DNA of 64,000 bases from NCBI GenBank assembly GCA_947500775.1, contig CANMTD010000003.1, forward strand, positions 372,001 through 436,000, written 5' to 3'. This DNA is from an uncultured Paracoccaceae bacterium (lineage in GTDB: Bacteria > Pseudomonadota > Alphaproteobacteria > Rhodobacterales > Rhodobacteraceae). Shown piece by piece: positions 53,182 through 62,315 of the stretch (position 1 is the first letter of the stretch; every line of letters starts with the position of its first letter). A program made the translations under genes and the position numbers. The notes beneath the pieces were generated by a model, which saw only the letters and a program-made list of their open reading frames with translations, did no database searches and had not been told where the DNA came from.

Positions 53182-53580
53182 ATGAATGACAGCGTCATGA
53201 CAATTCGGCAGATGTGCGAAACATATGATGTCACCGCGCGCACCCTGCGGTTTTACGAATCCAAAGAACTGTTGTTTCCGATACGCGAAGGGCAGAAACG
53301 CCTGTTCACCAAACGCGACCGCGCCCGTCTGAAACTGATTCTGCGCGGCAAGCGGTTTGGCTTCAGCCTCGAAGAAATCCGGCAACTTCTTGATCTTTAC
53401 GATGCCGATGATCAGCAGGAAGTCCAGCTTAGCCGCAGCTATGCCATGGCCCGCGAACGCCTTGCCGACATGGAACGTCAGCGCGACGAGTTGGATGAAA
53501 CAATCGCCGATCTGAAAGAACAACTTAACTGGGGTGCGCAGCGGCTTGCCGCCCTCAGACAACAGCAGACAAACGACTAG
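53182..53580 (+). CDS. MerR family regulator, second of two
   Basis: MerR-type DNA-binding protein of 132 residues, paralogous to the gene at 52614: [20 protein letters not shown] (about 7-26), [19 protein letters not shown] (about 55-73), then a long coiled coil (about 80-130). It lacks effector cysteines. A GGGAGG ribosome site supports the ATG at 53182. Ten bases separate it from the acyl-CoA dehydrogenase gene, so it is co-transcribed with it and is the likely regulator of the beta-oxidation genes. Confidence 0.9.
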   Translation: MNDSVMTIRQMCETYDVTARTLRFYESKELLFPIREGQKRLFTKRDRARLKLILRGKRFGFSLEEIRQLLDLYDADDQQEVQLSRSYAMARERLADMERQRDELDETIADLKEQLNWGAQRLAALRQQQTND

Positions 53581-53590
53581 GGAGAGAGAG

Positions 53591-55366
53591 ATGCCCAGCT
53601 ATACAGCCCCGACAAAGGACATGCAGTTCGTGCTGCACGATGTTCTGAAAATCACCGAAAGCGACGTTCCCGGCTATGACGATCTGGACCCCAGCTTTAC
53701 CGGGGCCATCTTCGAAGAGGCCGGCAAGATCGCCTCCGAAGTGCTGCAGCCGCTGAATGTCGTGGGCGACACCGAAGGCTGCGTTCTGGAAAACGGCGTC
53801 GTGCGCACCCCCACAGGGTTCGACGCGGCCTTCAAGATCATGAAGGAAGGCGGCTGGACCGCGCTGGATTGCGATCCCGACTATGGCGGACAGGGCATGC
53901 CCTATGTGCTGGCCACCGCTGTCGGCGAAATGTTCAGCGCCGCCAACATCGCCTTCAACATGTATCAGGGTCTGACCCACGGCGCCTATTCCGCGATCCA
54001 CGCCCACGGTACCGACGCGCAAAAAGCGACCTACCTGCCCAAGATGGTCACCTGCGACTGGACCGGCACCATGAACCTGACCGAACCGCATTGCGGCACC
54101 GATCTGGGCCTGATGCGCACCAAGGCCGAACCGCAGGGCGACGGCAGCTATAAGGTCACCGGCCAGAAAATCTTTATCTCGGCGGGCGAACACGATCTGT
54201 CCGACAACATCATCCATCTGGTTCTGGCCAAAATTCCGGGCGGCCCCGATGGTATCAAAGGCGTCAGCCTGTTCATCGTGCCCAAATTCATGGTCAACGA
54301 AGACGGCAGCCTTGGCGACCGCAACCCCGTCGCCGTCGGCAAGATCGAAGAAAAGATGGGCATCCACGGCAATTCGACCTGCGTCATGAACTATGACGGC
54401 GCCACCGGCTATCTGCTGGGCGAAGAACACAAAGGCATGCGCGCCATGTTCACCATGATGAACGAAGCGCGTCTGGGCGTCGGCCTGCAGGGCTATGCCC
54501 AGGCCGAGGTCGCCTATCAGAACGCCGTGGCCTATGCCAACGACCGGCTGCAGGGCCGCGACGTGACCGGCGCCAAGAACCCCGACGGCCCCGCCGATCC
54601 GCTGATCGTGCACCCCGACATCCGCCGTAACCTGATGGATCAGAAAAGCTTTGTCGAAGCGGCCCGCGCGCTGGTGTTCTGGGGCGCCTCGCTGATCGAT
54701 CGCTCGCATAAACTGGGCGACAAGGATGCCGACGGGCTGGTGTCGCTGATGACCCCGGTCATCAAGGGTTTCCTGACCGACAAGGGCTTTGAATATGCCA
54801 CGGCCGCCCAGCAGGTCTATGGCGGCCACGGCTATATCGAAGAATGGGGCATGTCCCAGTTTGCCCGCGATGCGCGCATCACCCAGATCTACGAAGGCGC
54901 CAATGGCGTTCAGGCGCTGGATCTGGTCGGCCGCAAACTGGCGCAGGACGGCGGCAAGCATGTGATGGCCTTCTTCGAGATGGTGAAAACCTTCTGCAAG
55001 GAAAACGCCGATGTCGACGGCATGGCCGAGTTCATCGAACCGCTGAAGAAAGCCTCAAAGGACATGCAGGCCGCGGGCATGTATTTCATGCAGAACGGCA
55101 TGAAGAACCCCAACAACGCGCTGTCGGGGTCCTATGACTTCATGCATCTGATGGGCCATGTCTGCATAGGCCTGATGTGGGGCCGCATGGCCAAGGCCTC
55201 GCTTGAGGCGCTGGCAAACGGCAGCTCGGACGAAGCGTTCCACACCACCAAACTGGCGACCGGACGGTATTACATGGCGCGTCAACTGCCCGCGACCGCA
55301 ATGCATCTGGCCCGGATCGAAACCGGCGCCGATACGGTCATGGCTTTGGAGGCGGCAAACTTCTAA
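53591..55366 (+). CDS. Acyl-CoA dehydrogenase, long DmdC-like type
   Basis: FAD-dependent enzyme of 591 residues catalysing the first step of acyl-CoA beta-oxidation. The extended type, with a C-terminal extra domain (about 470-591), is that of DmdC and FadE-like enzymes. Motifs are [19 protein letters not shown] (about 158-176), [11 protein letters not shown] (about 193), [20 protein letters not shown] (about 410, with the conserved glycines) and [17 protein letters not shown] (about 431), which holds the probable catalytic Glu. MPSYTAP at the start is typical of DmdC-like proteins. No dmdA/B/D is present, so general fatty-acid oxidation is more likely than DMSP demethylation. Confidence 0.92.
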   Translation: MPSYTAPTKDMQFVLHDVLKITESDVPGYDDLDPSFTGAIFEEAGKIASEVLQPLNVVGDTEGCVLENGVVRTPTGFDAAFKIMKEGGWTALDCDPDYGGQGMPYVLATAVGEMFSAANIAFNMYQGLTHGAYSAIHAHGTDAQKATYLPKMVTCDWTGTMNLTEPHCGTDLGLMRTKAEPQGDGSYKVTGQKIFISAGEHDLSDNIIHLVLAKIPGGPDGIKGVSLFIVPKFMVNEDGSLGDRNPVAVGKIEEKMGIHGNSTCVMNYDGATGYLLGEEHKGMRAMFTMMNEARLGVGLQGYAQAEVAYQNAVAYANDRLQGRDVTGAKNPDGPADPLIVHPDIRRNLMDQKSFVEAARALVFWGASLIDRSHKLGDKDADGLVSLMTPVIKGFLTDKGFEYATAAQQVYGGHGYIEEWGMSQFARDARITQIYEGANGVQALDLVGRKLAQDGGKHVMAFFEMVKTFCKENADVDGMAEFIEPLKKASKDMQAAGMYFMQNGMKNPNNALSGSYDFMHLMGHVCIGLMWGRMAKASLEALANGSSDEAFHTTKLATGRYYMARQLPATAMHLARIETGADTVMALEAANF

Positions 55367-55373
55367 GCTTTGG

Positions 55374-55399
55374 GCGGGGCCACATCCTGGCCCCGCTTT
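55374..55399 (+). terminator. Hairpin, probable partial terminator, after the acyl-CoA dehydrogenase gene
   Basis: GCGGGGCCA and TGGCCCCGC form a perfect 9-base-pair stem with a 5-base loop, followed by TTTCT. The short T run suggests partial termination before the small gene at 55416. Confidence 0.6.
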
Positions 55400-55415
55400 C
55401 TGAATGGAGATTGGA

Positions 55416-55628
55416 ATGCCCAAACGCCTGCGCCTGACCCGGAGGTTTCCTGTTGCGATGACCGAAGACGGTTACCGCCGGTTGCGCCGTTTTTCCAAAG
55501 AGGCCGGTCTGGATGAGGGGGAGGCGCTGTCGTTTCTGTTCGAATATTTCGACAGCGTCATCGACGCCGACAACCTGACCCACCGGTTGCGGCTGTTCAA
55601 CGCCGAGCTGGAGGCGCGCAAGAAATGA
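55416..55628 (+). CDS. Small protein of unknown function
   Basis: Basic 70-residue protein (MPKRLRLTRRFPVAMTED then GYRRLRRFSKEAGLDEGEAL). It is probably alpha-helical and could be a small DNA- or RNA-binding protein of ribbon-helix-helix type, but I do not recognise a family. GGAGATTGGA precedes the ATG. It sits between the dehydrogenase and a region with hairpins and short repeats. Confidence 0.7.
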   Translation: MPKRLRLTRRFPVAMTEDGYRRLRRFSKEAGLDEGEALSFLFEYFDSVIDADNLTHRLRLFNAELEARKK

Positions 55629-55657
55629 ACCCTGATCAGGACGCAAGCTGCGGATAT

Positions 55658-55680
55658 GAGTATTTTTGCCAAAAAGAAGC
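55658..55680 (+). repeat. Short intergenic motif, copy 2
   Basis: GAGTATTTTTGCCAAAAAGAAGC. Its first 21 bases are exactly repeated in inverse orientation at 55831-55851, and a variant occurs at 7638-7660. The pair brackets 150 bases that contain a large GC-rich hairpin. Confidence 0.7.
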
Positions 55681-55752
55681 GCAAAACACGCCCCGCTCTG
55701 CGCGGGCCCGGGCCTGTAGGGCAGAACGGGGCGGCTTCTCTTTGGGCGGTCA
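55668..55752 (+). terminator. Large imperfect hairpin between motif copies
   Basis: CGCCCCGCTCTGC (55689-55701) pairs with GCAGAACGGGGCG (55721-55733) with one mismatch. Outside it GCCAAAAAGAAGC pairs imperfectly with GCTTCTCTTTGGGC. The right flank CTTCTCTTTGG is U-rich in RNA. It could terminate the upstream transcript or protect its 3' end. Confidence 0.5.
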
Positions 55753-55830
55753 TCGGCTCTCCAGCCTGTACCGCACCCTCATTTCGACACCATTAACCTT
55801 AACCGAAGGTTACCTTTTCACGATCCCGGT

Positions 55831-55851
55831 TTCTTTTTGGCAAAAATACTC
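55831..55851 (-). repeat. Short intergenic motif, copy 3 (inverted)
   Basis: The reverse complement is identical to the first 21 bases of the motif at 55658. It lies 35 bases before the GST gene. Together with copy 2 it forms a 21-base perfect inverted repeat about 150 bases apart. Confidence 0.7.
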
Positions 55852-55886
55852 AATCGCCGCTTCGGCGAAACAAAGGACGGCCTGAT

Positions 55887-56522
55887 ATGACGATCAAACT
55901 GTATTGCTTTGGCGAAAGTGGCAATTCCTACAAGGCGGCGCTGACGCTGCAACTGGCCGAAGTGGAGTGGGATCCGGTCTTTGTCGATTTTTTCAACGGC
56001 GAGGCGCGCACCCCCGAATTTGCCGAGATCAACCCGATGGGCGAAGTGCCGGTGATGATTGACGGTGACGTGACGCTTAGCCAGTCGGGCGTCATTCAGG
56101 ATTACATCAGTTCCAAAACCGGCAAGTTCGGCGGCCGGTCGGCCAATGAACGGCGCGAGGTTCTGCGCTGGCTGTTCTGGGACAACCACAAACTGTCCAG
56201 CCAGGCCGGCGCGGTGCGCTTCATTATGAATTTCCTGCCCGAAAACAAACGCTCGCCCGATGTGATCGCCTTTTTTCAGGGGCGGCTGCGGGCCGCTTAC
56301 AAGGTGCTGAACGCGGCCCTTGAAGGGCGCGACTGGCTGGTCGGGGATGCCCCTACCATCGCCGATTTCGCCTGCTGCGGGTATCTGTATTACCCCGAAC
56401 CCTTCGGGTTCGACCGTTCCGATTATCCCAACATCGACCGCTGGCTGGACGGCATCGCCGCCCTGCCCGGTTGGAAACACCCCTATGACCTGATGCCCGG
56501 CTCCCCCGCGGACCGGGCGTAA
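55887..56522 (+). CDS. Glutathione S-transferase family protein
   Basis: Cytoplasmic GST of 211 residues. The N-terminal thioredoxin-like domain (about 1-78) has KLYCFGESGNSYKAAL with a possible active-site serine/cysteine region, the cis-proline MGEVPVMID (about 51) and LSQSGVIQDYI (about 65). The C-terminal helical domain carries the GDAPTIADFACCGYLYY segment (about 152). It stands 16 bases before the thiolase gene, so it probably belongs to the same operon. Its role in fatty-acid oxidation is unclear. Confidence 0.9.
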   Translation: MTIKLYCFGESGNSYKAALTLQLAEVEWDPVFVDFFNGEARTPEFAEINPMGEVPVMIDGDVTLSQSGVIQDYISSKTGKFGGRSANERREVLRWLFWDNHKLSSQAGAVRFIMNFLPENKRSPDVIAFFQGRLRAAYKVLNAALEGRDWLVGDAPTIADFACCGYLYYPEPFGFDRSDYPNIDRWLDGIAALPGWKHPYDLMPGSPADRA

Positions 56523-56537
56523 CAAGAAGAGGCCCCC

Positions 56538-57749
56538 ATGACCGAAGCCTATATCTATGACGCCGTGCGCAGCCCGCGCGGCAAAGGCCGCAAAGACGGC
56601 AGCCTGCACGAAGTCACCTCGGTGCGTCTGAGCGCCGAGGTGCTGAATGCGGTCAAGAACCGCAACAATCTGGACGGGCATGCCGTCGAGGATGTGATCT
56701 GGGGCAATGTCACCCAGGTCGGCGAACAGGGCGGCTGTCTGGCGCGCACCGCCGTTCTAGCATCGGATCTGGACGAAAGTATCCCCGGTCTGGCCATCAA
56801 CCGGTTCTGCGCCAGCGGCATGGAGGCGGTCAATCTGGCCGCCAATCAGGTCAAGGGCGGCGCGGGCGAGGCCTATATCGCCGGGGGCGTCGAAATGATG
56901 GGCCGCGTGGCCATGGGCAGCGACGGGGCGGCGATTGCCGTCGATCCGTCGATCGCGATGAACACCTATTTCGTGCCGCAGGGTATCTCGGCCGACATCA
57001 TCGCCACCGAATATGGGTTTTCCCGCGATGACGCCGATGCGCTGGCCGTCGAATCCCAGAACCGCGCCGAGGCGGCCTGGAAGGACAACCGCTTTGCCAA
57101 ATCCATCATCACCGTGCGCGACATCAACGGGCTGCCCATTCTGGACCATGACGAATACATGCGTCCGGGCACCGACATGCAGACGCTGGGCGCGCTGAAG
57201 GCCAGCTTCAAGGACATGGGCGAGGTGATGCCGGGCTTCGACAAGGTTGCCCTGATGAAATACCCGCATCTGGAACGGATCAACCACATCCACCACGCGG
57301 GCAACAGTTCGGGCATCGTCGATGGCTCTGCCGCGGTTCTGATCGGCAACAAGGAGTTCGGCGAGAAACACGGGCTGAAACCGCGCGCGCGCATCCGGGC
57401 CACGGCCAAGATCGGCACCGATCCGACCATCATGCTGACCGGCCCGGTGCCGGTGACCGAAAAGATCCTGAAAGATCACGGCATGACCATCGGCGACATC
57501 GACCTGTTCGAGGTGAACGAAGCCTTCGCCTCGGTCGTGCTGCGGTTCATGCAGGCGTTTGACGTGGATCACGACAAGGTCAACGTCAACGGCGGGTCGA
57601 TCGCCATGGGCCACCCGCTGGGCGCGACCGGTGCGATCATCATCGGCACCCTGCTGGACGAGCTGGAGCGCAGCGACAAAGAGGTCGGTCTGGCCACGCT
57701 GTGCATCGCCTCGGGCATGGGGGCCGCCACCATCATCGAGAGGGTCTGA
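56538..57749 (+). CDS. Acetyl-CoA C-acyltransferase (thiolase, FadA type)
   Basis: Thiolase of 403 residues cleaving 3-ketoacyl-CoA in the last step of beta-oxidation. The nucleophilic cysteine is in [11 protein letters not shown] (about 92), the conserved [13 protein letters not shown] follows (about 323), the catalytic histidine is in [15 protein letters not shown] (about 355), and the second cysteine is in [12 protein letters not shown] (about 390). The stop overlaps the cupin start (TGATG). It works with the multifunctional enzyme at 58221. Confidence 0.94.
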   Translation: MTEAYIYDAVRSPRGKGRKDGSLHEVTSVRLSAEVLNAVKNRNNLDGHAVEDVIWGNVTQVGEQGGCLARTAVLASDLDESIPGLAINRFCASGMEAVNLAANQVKGGAGEAYIAGGVEMMGRVAMGSDGAAIAVDPSIAMNTYFVPQGISADIIATEYGFSRDDADALAVESQNRAEAAWKDNRFAKSIITVRDINGLPILDHDEYMRPGTDMQTLGALKASFKDMGEVMPGFDKVALMKYPHLERINHIHHAGNSSGIVDGSAAVLIGNKEFGEKHGLKPRARIRATAKIGTDPTIMLTGPVPVTEKILKDHGMTIGDIDLFEVNEAFASVVLRFMQAFDVDHDKVNVNGGSIAMGHPLGATGAIIIGTLLDELERSDKEVGLATLCIASGMGAATIIERV

Positions 57750-58228
57750 TGCCAAAGCTTGACCTTTCCAGCATCACGGTCCGGACCGGGTCGGGCTATC
57801 CCGGCGATCTGGCGGCGCGCATGGACGGGCGCAGCCAGATGGCCCTGGGCGATGCCGGGGGGCTGACGCAATTCGGCGCCAATCTGGTGATGCTGGAACC
57901 CGGCGCCCTGTCGTCGCTGCGCCATTACCACATGGAGCAGGACGAATTCCTGATGGTCACCCAGGGCATCTGCACGCTGATCGACGATGACGGCGAACAC
58001 CAGATGCAGCCGGGCGACTGCGCCACCTTTCCAGCCGGGGACCCGAACGGTCACCACTTGGCAAACAGAACCGATGCGCCCGCCGCCTTTCTGGTGGTCG
58101 GCACCCGCACACCAACCGAAACCGCCTACTACAGCGACCTTGACATGATGGTAACGCAGGGCCCCGACGGGTCTGCCTTTACCCATAAAGATGGACGCCC
58201 CTTTCAGGGAGAGAACAAAGATGACTGA
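57749..58228 (+). CDS. Cupin domain protein
   Basis: Small beta-barrel protein of 159 residues. The two cupin motifs are visible: [16 protein letters not shown] (about 55-70), with two histidines and a glutamate as metal ligands, and [20 protein letters not shown] (about 92), with a histidine. It is coupled to the thiolase gene and overlaps the fadJ-like gene by 8 bases. The function is unknown; it may be a small regulator or isomerase associated with acyl-CoA metabolism. Confidence 0.88.
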   Translation: MPKLDLSSITVRTGSGYPGDLAARMDGRSQMALGDAGGLTQFGANLVMLEPGALSSLRHYHMEQDEFLMVTQGICTLIDDDGEHQMQPGDCATFPAGDPNGHHLANRTDAPAAFLVVGTRTPTETAYYSDLDMMVTQGPDGSAFTHKDGRPFQGENKDD

Positions 58229-60431
58229 TTTCACATATGCCGTAGACGCCGATGGCGTGGCCACGATCACGTGGGACACCGTTGGCAAATCCATGAACGT
58301 GATGAACCAGCAGGGGTTTCTGGACCTCGAGGCGCATATCGACACCGCCCTGGCCGATGACGCCGTCAAGGGCGTGATCATCACCAGCGGCAAGGAAGGG
58401 TCTTTTGCCGGGGGCATGGATCTGAACATCATCGCCGCGATGAAGGACAGCGCCGGCGACAACCCCGCCAAAGGCCTGTTCGACGGCGTGATGGGCATGC
58501 ATGCCATCCTGCGCAAGATCGAACGCGCGGGCATGGACCCCAAGACCCTGAAAGGCGGCAAACCGATTGTCGCCGCCCTGCCCGGCACCGCGCTTGGCAT
58601 CGGGTTGGAAATCCCGCTGGCCTGTCACCACATCATCGCCGCCGACAATCCCAAGGCCAAGATCGGCCTGCCCGAAATCATGGTCGGCATCTTCCCCGGC
58701 GCGGGCGGCACCATGCGCCTGACCCGCAAGATGGGCGCGATGGCGGCCAGCCCGCTGTTGCTGGAAGGCAAGCTGAACGACCCGAAAAAGGCCAAATCCG
58801 CCGGTGTGGTGGATCAGGTTGTTCCGGCAGACGAATTGCTGTCGGCGGCCAAGGACTGGGTGCTGAACGCCAAGGGTGCCGATATCGTCAAACCCTGGGA
58901 CGCCAAGGGCTATAAAATGCCCGGCGGCGCGCCCTATCACCCCGCTGGCTTCATGACCTTCGTAGGCGCCTCGGCCATGGTCAACGGCAAGACCCAAGGG
59001 GTGTATCCGGCGGCCAAGGCCCTGCTCAGCGCGGTTTACGAAGGCGCGATGGTGCCCTTCGACACCGCCCTGAAGATCGAGGCGCGCTGGTTCACCAACG
59101 TGCTGATGAACCCCAGTTCGTCGGCGATGATCCGGTCGCTGTTCATCAACAAGGAAGCGCTGGAAAAAGGCGCGGTGCGCCCGGCAGGCATCGAGGATCA
59201 GAAGGTTTCCAAGGTCGGCGTCATGGGCGCGGGCATGATGGGCGCGGGCATCGCGCTGGTCTCGGCTCTGGCCGGGATCGAGGTGGTGCTGATCGACCAG
59301 AAACAGGAAGCCGCCGACAAGGGCAAATCCTATACCGCCGATTATATGGACAAAGGGATTTCCCGCAAAAAAGCGACGCCCGAGAAAAAGGAACAGGTGC
59401 TGGGCCTGATCACCGCGACAACCGATTATGCCGCGCTGGCAGGCTGTGACCTGATCGTCGAGGCGGTCTTCGAAGACCCCGCCATCAAGGCCGAAGTGAC
59501 CCGCAACGTCGAAGCGGTGGTCGGCCCCGACTGCATCTTCGCCACCAACACCTCGACCCTGCCGATCAGCGAACTGGCCAAGGCCAGCGCCCGGCCGGAT
59601 CAGTTCATCGGCATCCATTTCTTTTCGCCGGTCGACAAGATGCTGCTGGTGGAAATCATCAAGGGCGCCGAAACCGACGACCGCGCGGTGGCCAAGGCGC
59701 TGGATTTCGTCCGCCAGATCCGCAAGACGCCGATCGTGGTCAACGATGCGCGGTTCTTCTATGCCAACCGCTGCATCATCCCCTATATCAACGAAGGCAT
59801 CCGCATGGTCCGCGAAGGCGTGGCCCCGGCGCTGATCGAAAACGCCGCCAAACTGGTCGGCATGCCGCTGGGTCCGCTGCAGCTGACCGACGAAACCTCG
59901 GTCGATCTGGGCGTCAAGATCGCCAAGGCGACCAAGGCGGCGATGGGGGCAGACTATCCCAACGACGAAGTGGACGAGGTGCTGTTCTGGATGTTCGACG
60001 AAGGCCGCCTGGGCCGCAAATCGAACGCCGGTTTCTATGGCTATGACGACAAGGGCAAACGCACCGGGTTGTGGTCCGGTCTGGGTGAAAAATACCCGCT
60101 TGCCGCGGATCAGCCCGATGTGACCGAGGTGCAGCACCGCCTGCTGTTCGCCCAGGTGCTTGAGGCCGTGCGCGCCCTGGAAGAAGGCGTTCTGATGGAC
60201 ATCCGCGAAGGCGACGTCGGCGCCATCCTGGGCTGGGGCTTTGCGCCGTGGTCCGGCGGGCCGCTCAGCTGGCTGGACATCATCGGCGCCGAACGGGCCG
60301 TGGCGCTGTGCGACGCGCTGACCGAAACCTACGGCCCCCGCTTCGCCACCCCCGCCCTGCTGCGCGACATGGCGGCCAAGGGCGACACCTTCTATGGCCG
60401 GTTCGGCACCGCGCCCGAAAAAGCGGCCTAG
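58221..60431 (+). CDS. Multifunctional fatty-acid oxidation enzyme (FadB/FadJ type)
   Basis: Protein of 736 residues combining enoyl-CoA hydratase (about 1-190, [15 protein letters not shown] with the oxyanion glycines; [18 protein letters not shown] with the catalytic glutamate) and 3-hydroxyacyl-CoA dehydrogenase (about 325-720, [16 protein letters not shown] for [33 protein letters not shown]). It carries out the two middle steps of beta-oxidation. The start at 58221 has an AGGGAGAG site; it lies inside the cupin gene end. It is the last gene of the operon, before a strong terminator. Confidence 0.95.
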   Translation: MTDFTYAVDADGVATITWDTVGKSMNVMNQQGFLDLEAHIDTALADDAVKGVIITSGKEGSFAGGMDLNIIAAMKDSAGDNPAKGLFDGVMGMHAILRKIERAGMDPKTLKGGKPIVAALPGTALGIGLEIPLACHHIIAADNPKAKIGLPEIMVGIFPGAGGTMRLTRKMGAMAASPLLLEGKLNDPKKAKSAGVVDQVVPADELLSAAKDWVLNAKGADIVKPWDAKGYKMPGGAPYHPAGFMTFVGASAMVNGKTQGVYPAAKALLSAVYEGAMVPFDTALKIEARWFTNVLMNPSSSAMIRSLFINKEALEKGAVRPAGIEDQKVSKVGVMGAGMMGAGIALVSALAGIEVVLIDQKQEAADKGKSYTADYMDKGISRKKATPEKKEQVLGLITATTDYAALAGCDLIVEAVFEDPAIKAEVTRNVEAVVGPDCIFATNTSTLPISELAKASARPDQFIGIHFFSPVDKMLLVEIIKGAETDDRAVAKALDFVRQIRKTPIVVNDARFFYANRCIIPYINEGIRMVREGVAPALIENAAKLVGMPLGPLQLTDETSVDLGVKIAKATKAAMGADYPNDEVDEVLFWMFDEGRLGRKSNAGFYGYDDKGKRTGLWSGLGEKYPLAADQPDVTEVQHRLLFAQVLEAVRALEEGVLMDIREGDVGAILGWGFAPWSGGPLSWLDIIGAERAVALCDALTETYGPRFATPALLRDMAAKGDTFYGRFGTAPEKAA

Positions 60432-60455
60432 CCCTACCGCCCCTTTAAACCCCCC

Positions 60456-60487
60456 AAGGCGCGCCCGACCGGCGCGCCTTTTTGTTT
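60456..60487 (+). terminator. Rho-independent terminator after the beta-oxidation operon
   Basis: A perfect 10-base-pair stem (AAGGCGCGCC with GGCGCGCCTT), 5-base loop and T-rich tail, 25 bases after the stop at 60431. Confidence 0.9.
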
Positions 60488-60831
60488 TCACTGCACGACT
60501 GAATGTCCCATGGCCTGCCGCGCATGGATGATCGGCTGTAGCCTTGGCATAAAGCCGGAACCGAGGATCCCATTGATGTGGTGCGGGCTGACGTTCAAAC
60601 AGACACTGTGATCCAAGCTTTCAAGGGCATAGACCCATTTTGATCAACAAGCGATCCAAGACAGCACCAAAGAAGAAGAGAAACCCTATCGGCAAATAGG
60701 GCGCTGCTCAGGAAGCACACTCTGTCGCAAGTTATGTAACGAATACTTCACCAAGGTCGTTGAATGGCGGCCACACTGAATTGTTTTCATTACAAAACAA
60801 TATATCGCCGCATTTTTCCAACTTGAAGAAG
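60488..60831. other. Non-coding stretch with a possible gene remnant
   Basis: No intact gene is visible. On the minus strand 60643-60488 is open for 51 codons and ends in a stop, with sequence such as LNVSPHHINGILGSGFM, but it has no start and I cannot name the family. It may be the tail of a decayed gene. Near the right end ATTGTTTT and AAAACAAT form an 8-base inverted repeat around 6 bases (60780-60801). Base composition is clearly more AT-rich than the chromosome to the left. Confidence 0.4.
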
Positions 60832-60876
60832 TGGTGCCCGGGGGCGGAATCGAGCCACCGACACGAGGATTTTCAA
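60832..60876 (-). tRNA. tRNA-Phe 3' fragment (attachment-site remnant, not functional)
   Basis: On the minus strand the sequence runs from the anticodon loop TTGAAAA (anticodon GAA) through TCCTCGTGTC, the T arm and acceptor strand to CCA (60834-60832). The 5' half does not fit: the D arm is missing and the anticodon stem cannot pair with the 3' side TCCTC. T-loop position 54 is C instead of the nearly invariant T. It is therefore a duplicated core site left by a tyrosine recombinase, not a working gene. Confidence 0.8.
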
Positions 60877-60971
60877 ACCGAAGCTTATTGAACGCGCTCA
60901 ATTGGTTAGCTCCGGCCAGTCTGTCAAACCCACGACGGCGCATCAAACACTTAGCGACGAATTGTCAAACC
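60873..60971. repeat. Iterated TCAAAC repeats next to the attachment site
   Basis: TCAAAC occurs at 60873, 60924, 60943 and 60965 in the same orientation; three copies are followed by C, and two extend to TGTCAAACC (60922-60930, 60963-60971). The first overlaps the edge of the tRNA fragment. They could be arm-type sites for the integrase, binding sites for the HTH protein, or part of oriT. Confidence 0.4.
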
Positions 60972-60990
60972 TTGGCCCAGAGGCAATCCA

Positions 60991-61845
60991 ATGAGCTGGC
61001 GGGTAGCGAACGCTTGCGCCGAGCGGAAGTTTGGCAGTGCGACGCGCAAGCAGATCATCATGTTTCTGGCAGATAAGGCGTCTGACGATGGCTCAGGCAT
61101 CTGGTGTTCAAAGGGAACAATCCAGCGCCACACGGAGCTGGGGGAGACGACCGTAAAACGGACGATCCGGGATTTCCTGAAGGAAGGTATTCTGGTCGAG
61201 ACAGGCGCGCGGGGATGCAAGAACGGGTTCACGGTCGTTTACCGGATCGACCTGGGGCGGATCGAGGCCCTGGAACTGACCGCAGAACCCGAGATTGAGA
61301 CGGGGGCCACAGTGGACCCCGTCCAGACTGGACCCGGAACGGGGGCCACAGTGGCCGGGGTACCGGGGCCACCACGGCCCCCAAACCACCCTAAAACCAT
61401 CCATAAACCTCCTACGCGCGAGCGCGTGGCGGCGGAGGATGAAGATGCTGAGAAGATTTTGGCGGCCTATCCGCCGGACCGACTGCGCGGGAAGGCAGAG
61501 TGTCTCGGGCGGATCAGGGACATCCTCGATGCCGGAACGAAGGTCGAGGACCTGTTGCAGGCCGTGAAGGCCTACGCGACCGAGAGCGCTGGCTTCACTC
61601 GCTCGAAAGTTTGTTTCTCGGACAACTGGTTTAGCTCGGGACGTTGGCGGAGCTACGTCGAGGACATCACTCAGGGCCGGGAAACGGCAAAGGCCAAGGA
61701 AGCCGAAATGCTGGCTGACTTGGCCAATTGGGTCACAGACAAGCATCCTCTTTGCCGCCACATCACACCCGGCCAGATCGACGCGTTGCTGGCTGCGGAG
61801 TTGGTGACGCAGGCGCAAATCCAAGCGGCAGGTCTCAGATCATGA
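60991..61845 (+). CDS. Helix-turn-helix protein of a mobile element (replication-initiator-like)
   Basis: Protein of 284 residues. The N-terminal winged HTH (about 10-85, TRKQIIMFLADKASDDGSGI then WCSKGTIQRHTELGETTVKR) resembles the N-terminal domain of plasmid and phage replication or regulatory proteins. A proline-rich linker (about 115-145) joins a helical C-terminal domain with KVCFSDNWFSSGRWRSYVED (about 210). Such proteins accompany small mobilisable elements in Rhodobacterales. CAGAGG gives a ribosome site. The stop overlaps the mobC start (ATGA). Replication or regulation cannot be decided here. Confidence 0.75.
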   Translation: MSWRVANACAERKFGSATRKQIIMFLADKASDDGSGIWCSKGTIQRHTELGETTVKRTIRDFLKEGILVETGARGCKNGFTVVYRIDLGRIEALELTAEPEIETGATVDPVQTGPGTGATVAGVPGPPRPPNHPKTIHKPPTRERVAAEDEDAEKILAAYPPDRLRGKAECLGRIRDILDAGTKVEDLLQAVKAYATESAGFTRSKVCFSDNWFSSGRWRSYVEDITQGRETAKAKEAEMLADLANWVTDKHPLCRHITPGQIDALLAAELVTQAQIQAAGLRS

Positions 61846-62315
61846 GCCGCACCGATCCCACTGAAGCGCAAACAGCAAGGCGACCCATGTCATACGGCTG
61901 CGCCGATGACATGGGACCTTGCGAGGGGCGGCAAGCCTCCCCTTCGAACCCCACCGGCGCGGGCAAAGCCCCCGCCAAAGAGCCGCTAACCGAGACCTTT
62001 GTCTTCCGCTGCACCGCGTCCGAGAAGGCCCAGCTGCGCGCCAAGGCTGAAGCCGCTGGATTGCCTGCCTCGACGCTCCTGCGCGAGGCGCTTGGCCTGA
62101 CCGAGGCCCGCCGCCGCAAGCCGATCCCGCGCGTCGATCCGGCGCTTGTGCTGACGGTCGGGCGCATCGGCGGCAACCTCAATCAGATCGCCCGCTGGCT
62201 AAACCGTGCGATGCTGGCTGGCCGCGTTGACCTCGACTCACTGACCGTTGCCCGCCGCCTGCTGACCATCGAACGCCAGCTTGCCCAGATCGTCGAGGCG
62301 TCCCGCCGATGCTGA
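61842..62315 (+). CDS. mobC: Mobilisation accessory protein MobC (relaxosome component)
   Basis: Protein of 157 residues with a ribbon-helix-helix-type core (about 58-80, TETFVFRCTASEKAQLR then AEAAGLPASTLLREA) and the C-terminal MobC/MbeC signature RIGGNLNQIARWLNRAM (about 108-124). It helps the relaxase open the oriT. The start is fixed by the 4-base overlap with the upstream gene; ATG at 61887 is a shorter alternative. It overlaps the relaxase gene by 7 bases, the standard arrangement in MOB modules. Confidence 0.87.
   Translation: MSRTDPTEAQTARRPMSYGCADDMGPCEGRQASPSNPTGAGKAPAKEPLTETFVFRCTASEKAQLRAKAEAAGLPASTLLREALGLTEARRRKPIPRVDPALVLTVGRIGGNLNQIARWLNRAMLAGRVDLDSLTVARRLLTIERQLAQIVEASRRC

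Noticed and set aside
53591-55366. Assignment as dmdC of the DMSP demethylation pathway
   Set aside because: The protein is of the DmdC-like long type, but dmdA, dmdB and dmdD are absent, and the gene lies with thiolase and FadJ genes. General acyl-CoA oxidation is safer.
58179-60491. Long minus-strand open frame opposite the FadJ-like gene
   Set aside because: No recognisable domain and composition typical of antisense frames. The plus-strand protein has complete catalytic motifs.
60832-60907. Complete functional tRNA-Phe gene
   Set aside because: The 3' 45 bases fit, but the 5' part gives no D arm, the anticodon stem has mismatches at three of five pairs, and the acceptor stem has two mismatches.
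60686-60946. Open frame on the minus strand with the sequence NPRVGGSIPPPGT
   Set aside because: This sequence is the translation of the tRNA-Phe 3' region. It is a well-known false gene call and has no other support.
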